The notes under the pieces were generated by a model. That model saw only the letters and a list, made by a program, of their open reading frames with translations, was not told the origin of the DNA and made no database searches. From positions 18,004,505 through 18,068,504 of the forward strand of contig JAJKFL010000427.1 of the NCBI GenBank assembly GCA_021186555.1: DNA of 64,000 nucleotides, written 5' to 3'. A program made the position numbers and the translations under genes. The stretch comes from Reticulitermes speratus (Eukaryota > Arthropoda > Insecta > Blattodea > Rhinotermitidae). This document shows, in pieces, positions 10,075 to 21,290 of the stretch. Position 1 is the stretch's first letter. Each line of letters opens with the position of its first letter.

Positions 10075-10934
10075 ACGTAAAGACATATTATAAGAAGGTT
10101 AGGTGTAATATAGAAGAGAAAAAAAATTTTATGCTCACATAAAAACGAGCTGTCTGGAAGCAGAAACCTTATCTTGGGACTGGCGAGCGGCGAAATTATT
10201 TTCTGTTCTCTTTCTTTCTCAAGTAATAAACTCAAATTTTATCACTCACAAGAGAACTTTAAAGCTATGTTAAAAATGCAAGAGGAAGATAGAAACTAAT
10301 ATAAAGGTCGTCTACATTTACATTTTCCTCGGGTTTCTTTTGTTAAATTACGCGGGTCTGGTCAACTTTGTTGGCAGAGCTCAGATATGGTAGTAAAGTC
10401 CATGTTTTTACGTTCTACTGTGCTTGCCCATTTATTTCAGAAGCGACATTTATGTGGAAATGTGAGGTTTATCATAAAGCAATGAAATGTACAGAGAATA
10501 ACAGACGTATAGGATCTCTTCAAACATCGCAAGTGCCAGTAGACCTTGCACTGCCACATCTACCACTGTATCAAGCCGGTTCATATTACGGTAACTTCTT
10601 ATTCGAGATATTGCCGGTTCGAATCTGTATTGAGTAACATGACGTCATGCTGACATTTTACGTCATTATACTCATTGTCACGAGACAAACATGGTGATTC
10701 GTTTGTATAGACCACGACACCTCATTTCAAATCGTTAATCATTCTTTTCATCATCTGATCCATTTATTAATACATGTATGTCTAACCTCCGCAGCTGAAT
10801 AAATGTCCTTACAGATCCTAACAATCAACCTCATTTTCTGTGACGAAATACAGTAGGAGATAATCAGAGCCTAAGAAAACAGACCTATATAAAGTTTGTT
10901 TTTTCATATATTGTTCATTATTTTCCTCAACTGG
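10075..10934. other. No recognisable feature
   Basis: I see no coding or repeat signal. Confidence 0.5.
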
Positions 10935-11225
10935 AGAAGCAAAGGTTCAGTACTTCAAAAATGTGAAGCCCGAAGTTTATATAAATATTGTATGAGAAAT
11001 TAAATTTACCTTTACCTTCATGAGAACTCAGTTCCTACCTCACAGAGAACACACTGTGTACCCATTACGACTGATAATCTGTTAATGCTGTTAGGGAAGT
11101 AATCGCTGTTTATCCTGAGGAACATACCGAGTGTATGAACACAGGTCTGTGACAAAGGTGTTAAAGTTAGAGCAAGTGATGTATCTGTTTGCCACTGGGC
11201 CTTAAATGTTTAACTGAACACAGTT
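10935..11225 (+). repeat. Dispersed repeat family C, long copy
   Basis: The clearest copy of a repeat that recurs at about 23.9, 27.9, 47.1 and 63.9 kb in this orientation and at 10.0, 20.7, 25.5 and 38.5 kb inverted. Landmarks: CCTCACAGAGAACACACTGT, TGTTAATGCTGTTAGGGAAG, TAATCGCTGTTTATCCTGAG, and an ACCGAGTGTATGA..C stretch. Class unknown; no inverted ends or frame were found. Confidence 0.65.
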
Positions 11226-11302
11226 TTTGTTAAATTGTATATATATATATATATATACCAACATGTATTGCACAAAATTATAACTAGATAAACTTATCAC
11301 TT

Positions 11303-11346
11303 AACCTGACACGTGTTTCGGCCCAAATGGGCCACCATCAGGGGTT
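11303..11346 (-). ncRNA. Hammerhead motif, left arm of foldback 2
   Basis: Minus strand: CTGATGG (last core A replaced by G), stem II GGCCC-ATTT-GGGCC, GAAA, self-complementary ACACGTGT, triplet GTC. Stem I is four pairs of AACC with GGTT beyond one mismatch. The core change should impair cleavage. Confidence 0.6.
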
Positions 11347-11524
11347 GCTGGTTTGTATGCGTCACTGTACACTTCCTTTGGTATTGTTAAGAGTTGTAAT
11401 TTTGCTGGTGATATGGTTATAACCCTGGAACCACGTGCACTACACTTATTTACTGGTGATGCAGTAGGTGATTACAACTCTTAACAATACCAAAGGAAGT
11501 GTACAGTGAAGCATACAAACCAGC

Positions 11525-11567
11525 AACCCTGATGATGGCCCATTTGGGCCAAAACACGTGTCGGGTT
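11525..11567 (+). ncRNA. Hammerhead motif, right arm of foldback 2
   Basis: Plus strand: CTGATGA intact, stem II GGCCC-ATTT-GGGCC, then AAAA where GAAA is expected, ACACGTGT, triplet GTC, GGGTT. Each arm thus has a different single core change, so both probably descend from an intact copy. Confidence 0.6.
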
Positions 11568-11612
11568 AAGTGATAAGTTTATCTAGTTATAATTTTGTGC
11601 AATACATGTTGG

Positions 11613-11659
<47 letters not shown>

Positions 11660-11667
11660 CAATTTAT

Positions 11668-12011
11668 CATAATGGTGCACGGTGAAAGTAATGTCACAGT
11701 TTTTGTTGTTTCGAGGCTTAATCCAGCGATGCTATGACAACATAACGATTCCATTATAACACCCACAACGGCTTTGCCAGTGTGAACCTTTAGCTGGATA
11801 TAGTTGTACAAATACTGTTACCAAGGACATCTAATAAGTATCAATATAAAGCCACAGCTAGGTGTTTCGATATTATTGTCAGCCCGTGTAAAATTGCTTT
11901 CCCTTATATATGAGTCGGAGTTTGTATGTAAAAATAATATTCAAATTTTTATTTTATGAATCATCCCATACAATGAAAGAAGACGTCTGCCTATCTGTGG
12001 CAGCCATGACT
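11668..12011. other. No recognisable feature
   Basis: I see no coding or repeat signal. Confidence 0.5.
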
Positions 12012-12195
12012 CATCATAAAGTATAGGTAAGGTAAAGGTAAAGATCACCCCATGACATGCCTGTGCAGACACAGAGGGGAGGCGAAGGTATAGCTCCCAT
12101 CCATTCGCAACGTCTGCACTAGAAGAGGGTGGTGTGGTCAGCGTCACGCCTCGCCGTTTTACTCCCGGGAAAGACCCGTTATCCACTGCAATAAA
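12012..12195 (-). mobile_element. SINE family A, 5'-truncated
   Basis: Tail (GGTAAAGGTAAAGATCACCC) and body (GGTGTGGTCAGCGTCACGCC, TTTTACTCCCGGGAAAGACC) on the minus strand. It stops before the tRNA-like head. Confidence 0.75.
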
Positions 12196-12652
12196 GTAAA
12201 AAGTAGAAGCTTTTAATGTTTGCAGAAGTTTAGGGATGTGGGATCTGCCATTTAAGATATCATCAGATTTGGGGTGCTTTTGTTTGGTCTGCATGGCGGT
12301 CTCTTTCTTTGCCAGTAACAGGTATAGTGCAGTGCTGGTTTTTGGCCGGTGGAGGAGTTAGCGGTGCTGGCGCACGGACCTACTGGCTGTGAAGAAGTGG
12401 CGAGGGTGGCAGTTTCTTTGCTTGGAACTTGAGTGTGACAAGGCCAACTGTTCTTACGGAGACGGAGAGAAGGACTAGACAAATCATGACGCTGTCGCTG
12501 CACTAGTGACTCGCTCCTAGCCTACTGTTTGAAAATTCCACCGGCCAAAAATTATACACTGCACTATAACAAGCTGCCTCTTCTTGGCGTGAATATTCTG
12601 TGAAACTGTGATTTTGCAGTACCCCTCTAGGTAGGGCTGTGGTGCTTCTTCT
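12196..12652. other. No recognisable feature
   Basis: I see no coding or repeat signal. Confidence 0.45.
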
Positions 12653-12663
12653 TCTGTGTAATA

Positions 12664-12963
12664 AATAAAAGGTAAAGTAAAGGTAAAATTCTCCCTAGAA
12701 CAGGCAACGAAGGCCCAGAGGGGGAGTAGAGGTATAGCTCTACTCTTTCTTTAACCTCGGCGCTAGATGAGGGTGGGTGGTCAACTCCACGCCCCGGCCG
12801 CTTTACCCCCGGGAAGGAGACCCGGTACCCATTGTATAGGAGGCTGGGTGGGCCCCAGGACCGGTCTGGACGGCTGCGAAAAATCTTTCCCCCACCGGGA
12901 TTTGATCCCCGGACCGTCCAGTCCGTAGCGAGTCGGAATACCGACTACGCTATCCCGGCCCAC
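12664..12963 (-). mobile_element. SINE family A, full length, 11-bp target duplication
   Basis: Complete minus-strand copy: A/T-rich tail at the left, the AGAACAGG..AAGGCCCAGAGGG block, the CCCCGGCCGCTTTACCCCC block, then a tRNA-like head with inverted B-box (GGGATTTGATCCCCG) and A-box region (CCGACTACGCTATCCCGGCC). It is flanked by TCTGTGTAATA at 12653-12663 and 12964-12974. This is the reference copy for family A here. Confidence 0.92.
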
Positions 12964-12974
12964 TCTGTGTAATA

Positions 12975-13477
12975 GATGCCCATCTTATCTTACCTTCGCT
13001 TACTTGATTACTCATGAAAATTAGATTGTACTCGTACGCACTATGATTCCGTATAGTGTGGTAGGTGGTTACCAACGTCCTAGGAACATACTGCCTCCAT
13101 TTTCAACGGCCCCCATACACACTCAGTTTTTACACCGTTCTTAACTACGCACTTTGAACTGTTTATAAAAACTGAGTAGTCCAGAACTGTGCAGTATTCT
13201 TCCCACACGTACGCACAGAACTCAAGGAATTTTAGCCAGTTCAATGTCGTTGAAATGTATGTCAAGACGTCCACTGACGAATTGTTACGCCATTGTTGCT
13301 AATGTTATGGCAAGAAAGCCATGGTCAGGAGAAATCTTTGGTCAAAGGATAGGCTAATATAGAGTCGTCGATATATATACGTATTAATCTGTTACAATCA
13401 TAAAGATTACACCACAAAGTCCGGCAAAAGTATCCTAGAATGAAGGAAGAAACATGTTTCATTAATAAATCTTATTC
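12975..13477. other. No recognisable feature
   Basis: I see no coding or repeat signal. Confidence 0.5.
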
Positions 13478-13620
13478 CGACAAATGTACACTGTTTATGT
13501 TATTTAACACAGTTTTATTTAAAAAAAAGCCCAACATGTTTCGAACCAATTTGTAGTTGATCTTCAGGGGCTCACTTTTTCAAATTACATCAGCTATATA
13601 TTTATGGTACATATTAAAAT
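13478..13620 (-). mobile_element. Solo arm of hammerhead-bearing repeat
   Basis: The outer end GACAAATGTACACTG resembles ACCAACAAATGCACTA of foldback 4, followed by a ribozyme at 13528-13572. No inverted partner is visible. Confidence 0.62.
13528..13572 (-). ncRNA. Hammerhead ribozyme in solo arm
   Basis: Minus strand: stem I AGCCC/GGGCT (5 bp, perfect), CTGAAGA (fits CTGANGA), stem II AACTA..TTGGTT with one C-C mismatch at its base, GAAA, self-complementary ACATGT, cleavage triplet GTT. Core intact. Confidence 0.75.
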
Positions 13621-13624
13621 ATAA

Positions 13625-14944
13625 GTTAAAATAAATGAATGTCGTTAACTGTGTAGTATTTTGAATTCTGTGTCAGTTATTTCCTATTCACTGTTGGGTT
13701 GCTGGTGGCTTACTTATTTAATCAAAAAGAATGTACGGTGCAAGTAACGTACACATGTTTCAGTTTGCTGTCTATGGCTCCTCCATTAATTGAGAGAGAA
13801 GATAGCTGCTCGAGACATGCAGGTTCTGCTTATGAAAGGCCCACAGGAACAGTACGATATCTGGTGACAGGAATAATCCATCAAACACAGGGCAAAAATA
13901 ATTACGGAGACATGCTTTTTCTTTCTGAATCGGTCACGCTAAAGATTTTCATGTCGCATACCAAATGCAATCTAGGCTGCGATATAATTCATTGATTAGC
14001 ATAAGAAATCTTTTTTTACCACTTTGCCATGATTTAAACCTAACAGAGTCGAAATTAATACTGACTACAGTCCGTCACAGCACAAATAAAAGCAGAAGTT
14101 AAAAAGAGTAACTCCATGAGAAAAGCCCTAAGCCGCACACTTATGAGGCTAAACCAGATATCATGCAGTCTGCAGAACTGAGGTGTCACACATTCAGTTC
14201 TAACTGTGCAGCTTTGGAATGCGCAGGTAAGAACTATGTAAAGAACTGAGCGTGTACAGGGTCGTTCAGAGTAATCAATCACGAATACACACCAGCGTGT
14301 ACCTAGCACTGAGTGCACACGATGAGGCTTCTCATTGCAAAACTTTCTCCTTTATATTTAATTTAAATTATCCACAAACGTGACAATGAATATCATTCCA
14401 CCAATTCACCATGCTTGTGTTTATCTGCAATCGACAATGTACTCGAGATACCGACAAATGGTATATAACGTCATTTTTTGTACCAGACACTTACAGCATA
14501 GCTAAAGAGCAAAACCTCTTAGCCCTTAAAAGAAAAGAAGGTAAGGGCTGAAAGAAACTCGCGTTTCACTTGTGAAGTCAGACATCTAAAATATTTATTT
14601 AAATGGAGCCGTCGAAGGGACGCGCTTCACGCTAATGGATTTCTATGAGATTCTTTGTGAAGGAGACCCCCCCCCCCCCAGAAATAAAATATAAATGACT
14701 TTCATCTAATATTGACCACGTCTACAGGCATCTATGAGTTGGAGCCATCTGAAGTCACAAGAAGTAATTGAGAAAACACGGGATCTCTGCAACATAATGA
14801 AGTTCTACCGAAAAAAAAGTTCAGAAAGAAGTCACTGGAAGATTGTAGATAATACAAGCAGAAGTACCCGTTCTTCGTCCAGGATATGGTTGCTTTCCAT
14901 GTTAATACCACATTGTGCAGTTACTAGGAGTTTGAGAAGAAAAA
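13625..14944. other. No recognisable feature
   Basis: Unassigned sequence with a run of 10 C near 14669. Confidence 0.45.
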
Positions 14945-15055
14945 GCTGGACAAGGTGGCAGATAAAAATTTTATTTCCGAGTACTTCGGTTTTCCTCCGT
15001 CAGCATCATTCCATCAGTGCTCCATACTCATACCCTTATCTATCACAGACGGTGA
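14945..15055 (+). mobile_element. Possible SINE body fragment (family C-like)
   Basis: TTCCGAGTACTTCGGTTTTC followed by CTCC, CATCATTCCATCAGTGCTCC and ATACTC resembles the body of tRNA-derived SINEs at 16090-16260 (inverted) and 22700-22880. No tRNA-like head is attached. Confidence 0.45.
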
Positions 15056-15399
15056 ACTGAACTGAAAAGTTCATTAAATAACAAACTTAAAAATAAAAAT
15101 AAAAGAAAAAATAACGCTGAAATTAAGAAATCGGATTTCAATTCTGTAGGCTTATTTAAAATATTTAAAACACAAACAATTCTTCTTCTTGCTTTACAAA
15201 GGTCCCGTATTTTAAATGCGCCTAGATGTTTTTATCTAGGAGTCCTTAAGACGCTGTGTGAATGCGCTGTCCAGTTGCTCATTTATCGTCAATTGCAGAT
15301 GAGTGAAATACGAGTACGAAGATTTAGTGGAAAGATGGTGACATGGGAAGACCGAAGATTTCGGTGAAAAACGTGTCCAAGTTCTACTATGTCCACCAC
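15056..15399. other. No recognisable feature
   Basis: Low-complexity A/T-rich sequence. Confidence 0.45.
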
Positions 15400-15404
15400 A
15401 TCCT

Positions 15405-15482
15405 ACTTGGATTGTCGGGGATCAAACCCGGGCCTTTGAGTTGAGAGACCAGTGATAACCGCCTGAGCTATGGCACGGCCCA
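15405..15482 (-). mobile_element. tRNA-like SINE head
   Basis: Minus strand reads GTGCCATAGCTCAGGCGG (A-box region) and about 35 bases later GGGTTTGATCCCCG (B-box). Arm pairing is imperfect and I do not call a functional tRNA. Most likely the head of a SINE related to the one at 61287. Confidence 0.6.
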
Positions 15483-15939
15483 TCTCTATATCACGGCTGT
15501 GCTAATGACAAAGCCATGTGCGTAACTGAATTCTTTTCCTTCAGGCGGGTGGCCACAGCAACTAACGTAGCAGAAGATATTTTAATGACCGACAGCAAGC
15601 AAATTACGAAGAACGTCGTAGTCCTTAATTGAAATCGCTAATTCCGTGCTGTGTTGAGCTACATTAAACTTTTAATCTCTCTCCCAGAGACCGCAACTTA
15701 CGCAGTTAATTCTGCAGACGAGTCTTGCTTTGGACTTCAGACATCCCTTGATTGTCCAGCTGATAATGTTTCGTTTATGGATTATCTCTGCTTTGTTCCA
15801 TACTGTAATTACAGACACCATTTAAATGTTATAGCTATGTGTATGCTGTGTAAAAGTTAGTGTAATCAGAGCGAGCAAGTTACGCGTATGGCGAAGTAAA
15901 TTCATACAGTGTTGCTCTTAAGTGCGTCTCTGTGCATTG
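15483..15939. other. No recognisable feature
   Basis: I see no coding or repeat signal. Confidence 0.45.
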
Positions 15940-16060
15940 CCCAGTGGCGGGCTCTTGTGAAGGCGGTACAGAAACTTCGGGTTTTATAAAAGGCGGGAAT
16001 TTCTTGAGTAGGTGAGCCACGACGAGCTGCTGAAGAAGGAATCTCTACGTGTTATATTCA
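15940..16060 (+). mobile_element. LINE 3'-end fragment
   Basis: CAGTGGCGGGCTCTTGTGAA .. CTTCGGGTTTTATAAAAGGC .. GGGAATTTCTTGAGTAGG matches the end of the LINE ORF and the start of its 3' UTR as seen at 5128. Short and decayed. Confidence 0.65.
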
Positions 16061-16089
16061 GGCTGTTCTAATCCCGGAGACCCGTGTTC

Positions 16090-16260
16090 GGTCTTAGGGA
16101 AGCATGTGTGTGATTTGTGTTGAAAGAAAGGTGACTTTGGGACATGATTTTCTCCGAGTACTTCGCTTTCCCCTATTAATATCAATCACTGATTCCATCG
16201 GGAATCGAACACGCGACCTTCTGGCTTGTAGCGCAGTGCCTCAAGCAACTGCCCCCCTAG
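16090..16260 (-). mobile_element. tRNA-derived SINE (family C)
   Basis: Minus-strand tRNA-like head with B-box GTTCGATTCCCG (inverted near 16200), followed by a body containing AAGCGAAGTACTCGGAG. Related bodies occur at 14945 and 22700. Confidence 0.6.
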
Positions 16261-16570
16261 TCACATCAGTTACCTTAATTTAGGCTGCTTGTTGCACATA
16301 GAGCTGTAAGATGACTCCACCGTCGAATCAGTAAATCTATAACGATTGTATGGAACGGGATGAGGAGGGTTCTTGTAAGGGATTTTCCCTGATAAAAGAA
16401 ATATCGACCAAACTTGCTGTCATTTATGATCCTCTATATGTTGACTATCTGAAACAGAAGTGTTGTTGCTTATACAGGGAGATACCTATATATCGCAAAC
16501 GCAAAGTGAGGTTATACATTACAGATCGGCCCGACGTACCTAGCATGGCGATGGGGACGTGAGAGTAGTT

Positions 16571-16925
16571 TACCAGAGTAAAGTAAAGCGAAGTAAAGTA
16601 AAATAAAATAAAATAAAGTAAAGTAAAGTAAAGTTGTCCCTGTGCACAACATGAAGGCACATGAGTGCGTGGAGGTATTGCCATACTCATTCAAAACTTC
16701 CGTATTAGATGGAGGTGAGTGATCAAATTCATTCCCCCAGCCGCTTTACACACGGAGAAAGATCTCCTCGTACATATTGGACGGAAGGCTGGGTGGGTTC
16801 CGGAGCCGGTATCGACGTTTCGGCGTAGAAAAATATCTCTTTTCCATGGCGGAAATCGAAGAACTATTCTTCGGTTGTCCAGCCCGTAGCTTTGTGACTG
16901 TACCGAATGCATTATGTCGAGTCCA
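16571..16925 (-). mobile_element. SINE family A with expanded AAAGT tail
   Basis: Diverged minus-strand copy with body (CCAGCCGCTTTACACACGG, GGAAGGCTGGGTGGGTTC) and a degenerate head up to about 16925. Its 3' tail has expanded into an AAAGT/AAAAT simple repeat of about 60 bp (16575-16633), an example of a SINE tail seeding a microsatellite. Confidence 0.75.
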
Positions 16926-18928
16926 GTCTGCCACAGCGCCCTTTGTAAAAGTATGACTGCATAATTCCGTGTAAGTCAGGTAAATGCAGAAAATTACTTT
17001 ATGTTTCGTTTTTCATCTTTTGCTGTTTCTTTCTATTCTTTCTTTATTATCCTTTTGTCACTTCTGATGTCCACATTATCCAAGACTCTACTGCCAGCAC
17101 AACCAACCCTAATACCCTTATGGAAACTATTGCTGATATTTGAGATATGCTAGAACTTTATTATGCAGGACGGAACAAGCCTTACATGTAGGAAGTCAGT
17201 CTCTCGAAACGCGGTCGCTTAAAAACGAAACCTCTACACATTTTATAAAGTCTACATGCCAATATTCATAAGAGAAATAAGTCGAAATTCGTCCAAACAC
17301 TTTATTTCTGTTATAAACAACACAACTGGATGACATCCTTTAAAAAAATCCACCACTCTTCTTTTATAGTAGTTGCTAACTTGTATGAAAGGAGAGAAAA
17401 ACAGTAAGGTCAGGGAGGCAGTGACAGTGTGTCTATGCCTGTGTTGAGACGCATTACTTTTGAGTGCATGAGATTTGTTGATGATTCATTACTCAGTATT
17501 TGTGTTGTTACACCACTAGGCTCCATCTGCAGTCGGGGTTAAGAATAAGTGGAAATATAACTCCACGCACTCACATTCCTCCTTGGCTGATGCCTGATTA
17601 AACACACTAAACGTTTAATTGTCTTCTACATGTCTTATTCGGCTACGACGTTAAGGAATGTTAAAGTATTCAGAAAACACTGCTCTAGATTTGACAGTCC
17701 CTTCGATAGATCTAGAGTACGTGCGTTACGAAATCCGCCTTTACGAAAAGAGGCCTTCTTGTCATGACGTTAAGAAGAGCGAGAGGACAGTGAGTTGTAA
17801 TTCGTAAGAAGTAACGCAATTTTCTGCTGTGTTCAACTTGTTCGAACTTTCCCTGTTGCTTCATTTAAGACGCCAGCCACACGATCTTAACATCGGAACA
17901 TTCTGGAAAGCCCCAGCGAATCCAAATGAGTTGTAAAGTTCGCAGATCCTATTTTTATTAATCACGGACAAGGGACTTTCCTTGCAAGAGGCATTATACA
18001 TAAACGAGGCCATTTTCTTAATTTAGCCTAAAACTTTCTCTTCAATTCTAGATTTTTATTATCAATTTACAACTAATGCAAACAAAACCAGTTAATTCTG
18101 TGTGGGGGAATGGTCCCTCTTTTTTAATCATAAAATCATGTAAACACGCTCTGCGGCCATAATATGAACCTTTTCAATGTCAAAGCAGGTGGTAGGCTAT
18201 GATACTTCTGCGCTGGATACAGTTAAATGGCACAGCTTCTCTTGCGTCAGTATGTTTCATGAATGACCTTATTTTGCAGCGTTCCCCGATGATCTGCATA
18301 TATGTACCGGAAAATAGTCTGATACTGTGTTCTTTTGAGTGACATGATCCTGGAAAACTATTTTGCTAATATTTGTCGTATCGACTGTGCTGACACTCGG
18401 CGGACTACTACGACCTATGCAGTTGACATGGCAAGGACATAACAGAACTATGCCTTATAATATAGTGACTGTATTTAAGGCAAAAATAAACAGCTATATA
18501 AAACAATTTTGCCGTATTTGTTTGTCCACTGTAGAGTCCTTTCCCTAACGCCGTTTAAATACGTTTATGTTATCGCGAACAACGCCGCTTCGCCGCAAGG
18601 AATGCACGTGTTCCACAAAACGTCCTGCACTGACCCAATGTCATTCTACTCCCTGCACCCCCCTATACGAGCAAGTGGTTGCTTCTACAAACGCTATGAT
18701 ATTGTAGTATGACAAGTCAAGCAGCCGGCCATCTCCTTACCTCCGCTGCCATTTCTCTGATTACCCATAATTCATCAGCAGGCAGCAGTTGATGTCGTGT
18801 TGCTTTTCGTGTCGGTAATGGCGGGTTGTAGATTCGTGTGTTTGTCGTGTGTTTTATTTGTAATTAAACGGGTCAAAATTAAGTAAATATCACGTGTTAT
18901 ATCGGTTTGTTGCGGTGATCATTTACAG
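16926..18928. other. No recognisable feature
   Basis: Two kilobases without a coding frame of note or a repeat I recognise. Confidence 0.45.
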
Positions 18929-19086
18929 ATATAATTTTCGAAGTGGTGTGGTTGTTAAGTATGGTTATACAATTTCCTAAATGTTGTGGTTATTAAGTGT
19001 CGTTATATAATTTTCTAACTGGTGTGATTATTAAGAGTGGTTATGCAATTTTCTAAGTGGTGTGGTTATTAAGTATGGTAATTTTA
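18929..19086. repeat. Diverged 38-39 bp minisatellite
   Basis: About four tandem copies of a unit containing GGTGTGGTTATTAAGTATGG followed by TTATACAATTTTCTAAGT. Copies differ by several substitutions, so the array is older than those at 5.9 and 28.5 kb. Confidence 0.8.
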
Positions 19087-19344
19087 GCATGAAACGTGAT
19101 TTCACTTGTAGACTACGCAGTGGACATGACGCATCCTGGCGGAAGGTAAGGGGCAGATTTTAATTGTGATATATTTTATGCATGTACGTATTCATTTCGT
19201 ATGGCGTATTTAAAGATGATGTCAGTAGATCAGACTACTTTACGTCTAATGGCAAGATTAGTGAGTGAATAATGAATTGGCAAGAATGCGTATTATTGGC
19301 CTACGTCACATCAGGCCTGTTTGATCCTTCAGAGACGGGCAAAA

Positions 19345-19666
19345 CACTGTGACAATGTATAGTTTTCCGTGTGCTCTCTGTGAAGCTTGTCGGGGGGGGG
19401 GGGGTGTGAAAACATAGCTCAGATCATTCTTAACCTCGGCACTTGCTTGAGGTGTGTGGTTAGCTTCAGGCCCCGGCCACTTTACCTTCCGCCCTTGCCC
19501 GGGAAGAGCTGTCGATACCCATTGGATAAGAGGCTCGATGGAAACCACAGTTTCTAGGTCGTTATGGAATACAGAAAAATCTCTTGCCCTTGTAGGGAAT
19601 CGAACCACAATTCCTCGGTTATCAGCCCGGGACCCACTACAATGCCGACTACGCTATCCTGGTTCA
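19345..19666 (-). mobile_element. SINE family A, full length, diverged
   Basis: Minus-strand copy with G-rich tract (19393-19404), CCCCGGCCACTTTACC body and inverted head (CCGACTACGCTATCCTGG; B-box near GGGAATCGAACC). No clear target duplication seen. Confidence 0.75.
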
Positions 19667-20111
19667 TTATACGAGGAAACTATTTAAAGTGTTGTTAATG
19701 TAATAGTGTAGCCTAGGTACCTCCGATTCAGAAAACATATTTTAATGCCAGGCTGGATTATCAACTTCCGGATCAACAACCTCAGTGACGGTTTGCCGTG
19801 TTTTTTCTCAATCTCTTCAGAAAACCTTTATGGTACTAGAACAAGATGAAGGCCGCAAATTCATGTTCTTGTGGTTCGACAGCATTAATTATCATACATT
19901 TCGACGCTATTTCACCCGCTCCGTTTAAAATCACTATGAATTAAATATTAGTAAATGACTCACGAATCCAATGCCCAATTGCTTGGCGTGTTCATAATGC
20001 GAGCAACATGTGTGTCACAGATATACCATTTTGCAAGTGTGGGTGACTTAGAAAGAGAGATATAAAATATTTGATGAAATGGACTTTTAAAGGTGACTAT
20101 TGCATTTGGAT
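19667..20111. other. No recognisable feature
   Basis: I see no coding or repeat signal. Confidence 0.45.
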
Positions 20112-20397
20112 ATCATGGTCGGTATAGAGACTAGGCTACATGCTGAAGAGTCGAGTGTTTTTGTTCAATTACCTGCAGAGGCAAAATATCTCTCTCTTCT
20201 CAAAAGCGTCCAGACTGGACCTGAAGCCTACCCAGACTCCTTTGCAATGGATATCGGGACTCTTTCGCCGGGAGTAAAGGGACCGGAGCGTGAAACTAAC
20301 CACAAACCTTCATCTAATGCCGAGGTTAAGAATGAATTTAACTACAGTTTACCCCGCCATATCACTTCATGGCGTGTACATAGATAAATTTAGCTTT
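20112..20397 (+). mobile_element. SINE family A, old diverged copy
   Basis: Plus strand: degenerate tRNA-like head (GGTCGGTATAGAGACTAGGC), then GTCCAGACTGGACCTGAAGC, GGGAGTAAAGGGACCGGAGC and TAATGCCGAGGTTAAGAATG body blocks, and a CACTTCATGGCG tail block. Confidence 0.7.
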
Positions 20398-20639
20398 ACT
20401 TGACTTATAGGATACAGTTATAGATTAGCTTATATTATGGACCAGAGAAATATAGAGTAATTTCTCTCTTAGAATCCGTGGTTTAGCGAGTCGGGTAGTA
20501 ACTAGTAGGCCTACATATTAGAAAGTTCTTTTATGCACTTAACTGACAATTCATTTCTTGTTAAAGGTAGCACTGCTTTTAACACTTCAGTAGTCCGTTC
20601 TTTGTCTACAACGTGTAGTTATACCATGCATATGCCTCA

Positions 20640-20775
20640 GAAAATATGCAGGTATGCGGAATTAACGGGTTTGTCTTTGTAATGGATAGGCAGTGTGTCC
20701 TCTGTGATGTACGAACTGAATTTTCAAATATAATTTAGACGAACTTCAGGCTTCAAGGAGTTACTCAGTAAATAT
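20640..20775 (-). repeat. Dispersed repeat family C fragment
   Basis: Inverted relative to 10935: TTTGTAATGGATAGGCAGTG, TGTCCTCTGTGATGTACG, and AATTTAGACGAACTTCAGGC are complements of landmarks of the plus copies. Confidence 0.55.
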
Positions 20776-21189
20776 TAAATCTGGCATGCACTTTTGGTGG
20801 CTTAGTGATGCTGTGCTATTTGCTGCTTCGGTCATCAATTTACGTGAACCTAATACGAAATAATTCCGCAGTTTTAGAAGATGTCCGTTGTGTGTTATTT
20901 CGAAGAAGACTCCAGTTCATGACGTCACAATGTATTTCTCTAAGTCTCATTTTAAACACGTACCAGCATTTATTTTACGTACAGTAATTATACAGGTCAG
21001 GAACAGTAATTTAACTTGAAATTGTTTTACGTAATTGTGATTTATTTTACGGCGTTTTGAGTAACCAAGTCAGCTTAGCGTCGAATTAAAATGGTTGTTG
21101 CGTAATAGATCGGAAACTGTGTGAAAGGGAGCGTTAGTGGCTACATTTGTGGTAATATGGCTGTAGATACTGAGGAAAATATTGAAACC
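20776..21189. other. No recognisable feature
   Basis: I see no coding or repeat signal. Confidence 0.45.
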
Positions 21190-21290
21190 TCTCGGTAAGG
21201 ATAGCCAATCTCCGAACGATATTTGAACCCGGGACTTCCTGATTACGAAGCAGGGTTGTTGACTACACAATCTGGATTCCCGGTTTTACG
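21190..21290 (-). mobile_element. tRNA-like SINE head
   Basis: Minus strand: ATTGTGTAGTCAACAACCC (A-box-like) and GTCCCGGGTTCAAATATCG (B-box GGTTCAAAT). Probably the head of a SINE whose body is not preserved. Confidence 0.5.

Larger units (their letters stand above)
11231..11667. mobile_element. Foldback element 2 with two hammerhead cores
   Basis: Inverted arms at 11231-11400 and 11471-11667 around a 70-bp spacer. The outer ends hold TA microsatellites (TAAATTGTATATAT.. and its complement), then ATACCAACATGTATTGCAC. The right TA tract has expanded and is interrupted. Each arm bears an outward hammerhead motif. Confidence 0.85.

Noticed and set aside
17185-17235. CTCGAAACGCGGTC as a hammerhead 3' half
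   Set aside because: No upstream CTGANGA and no stem I pairing.
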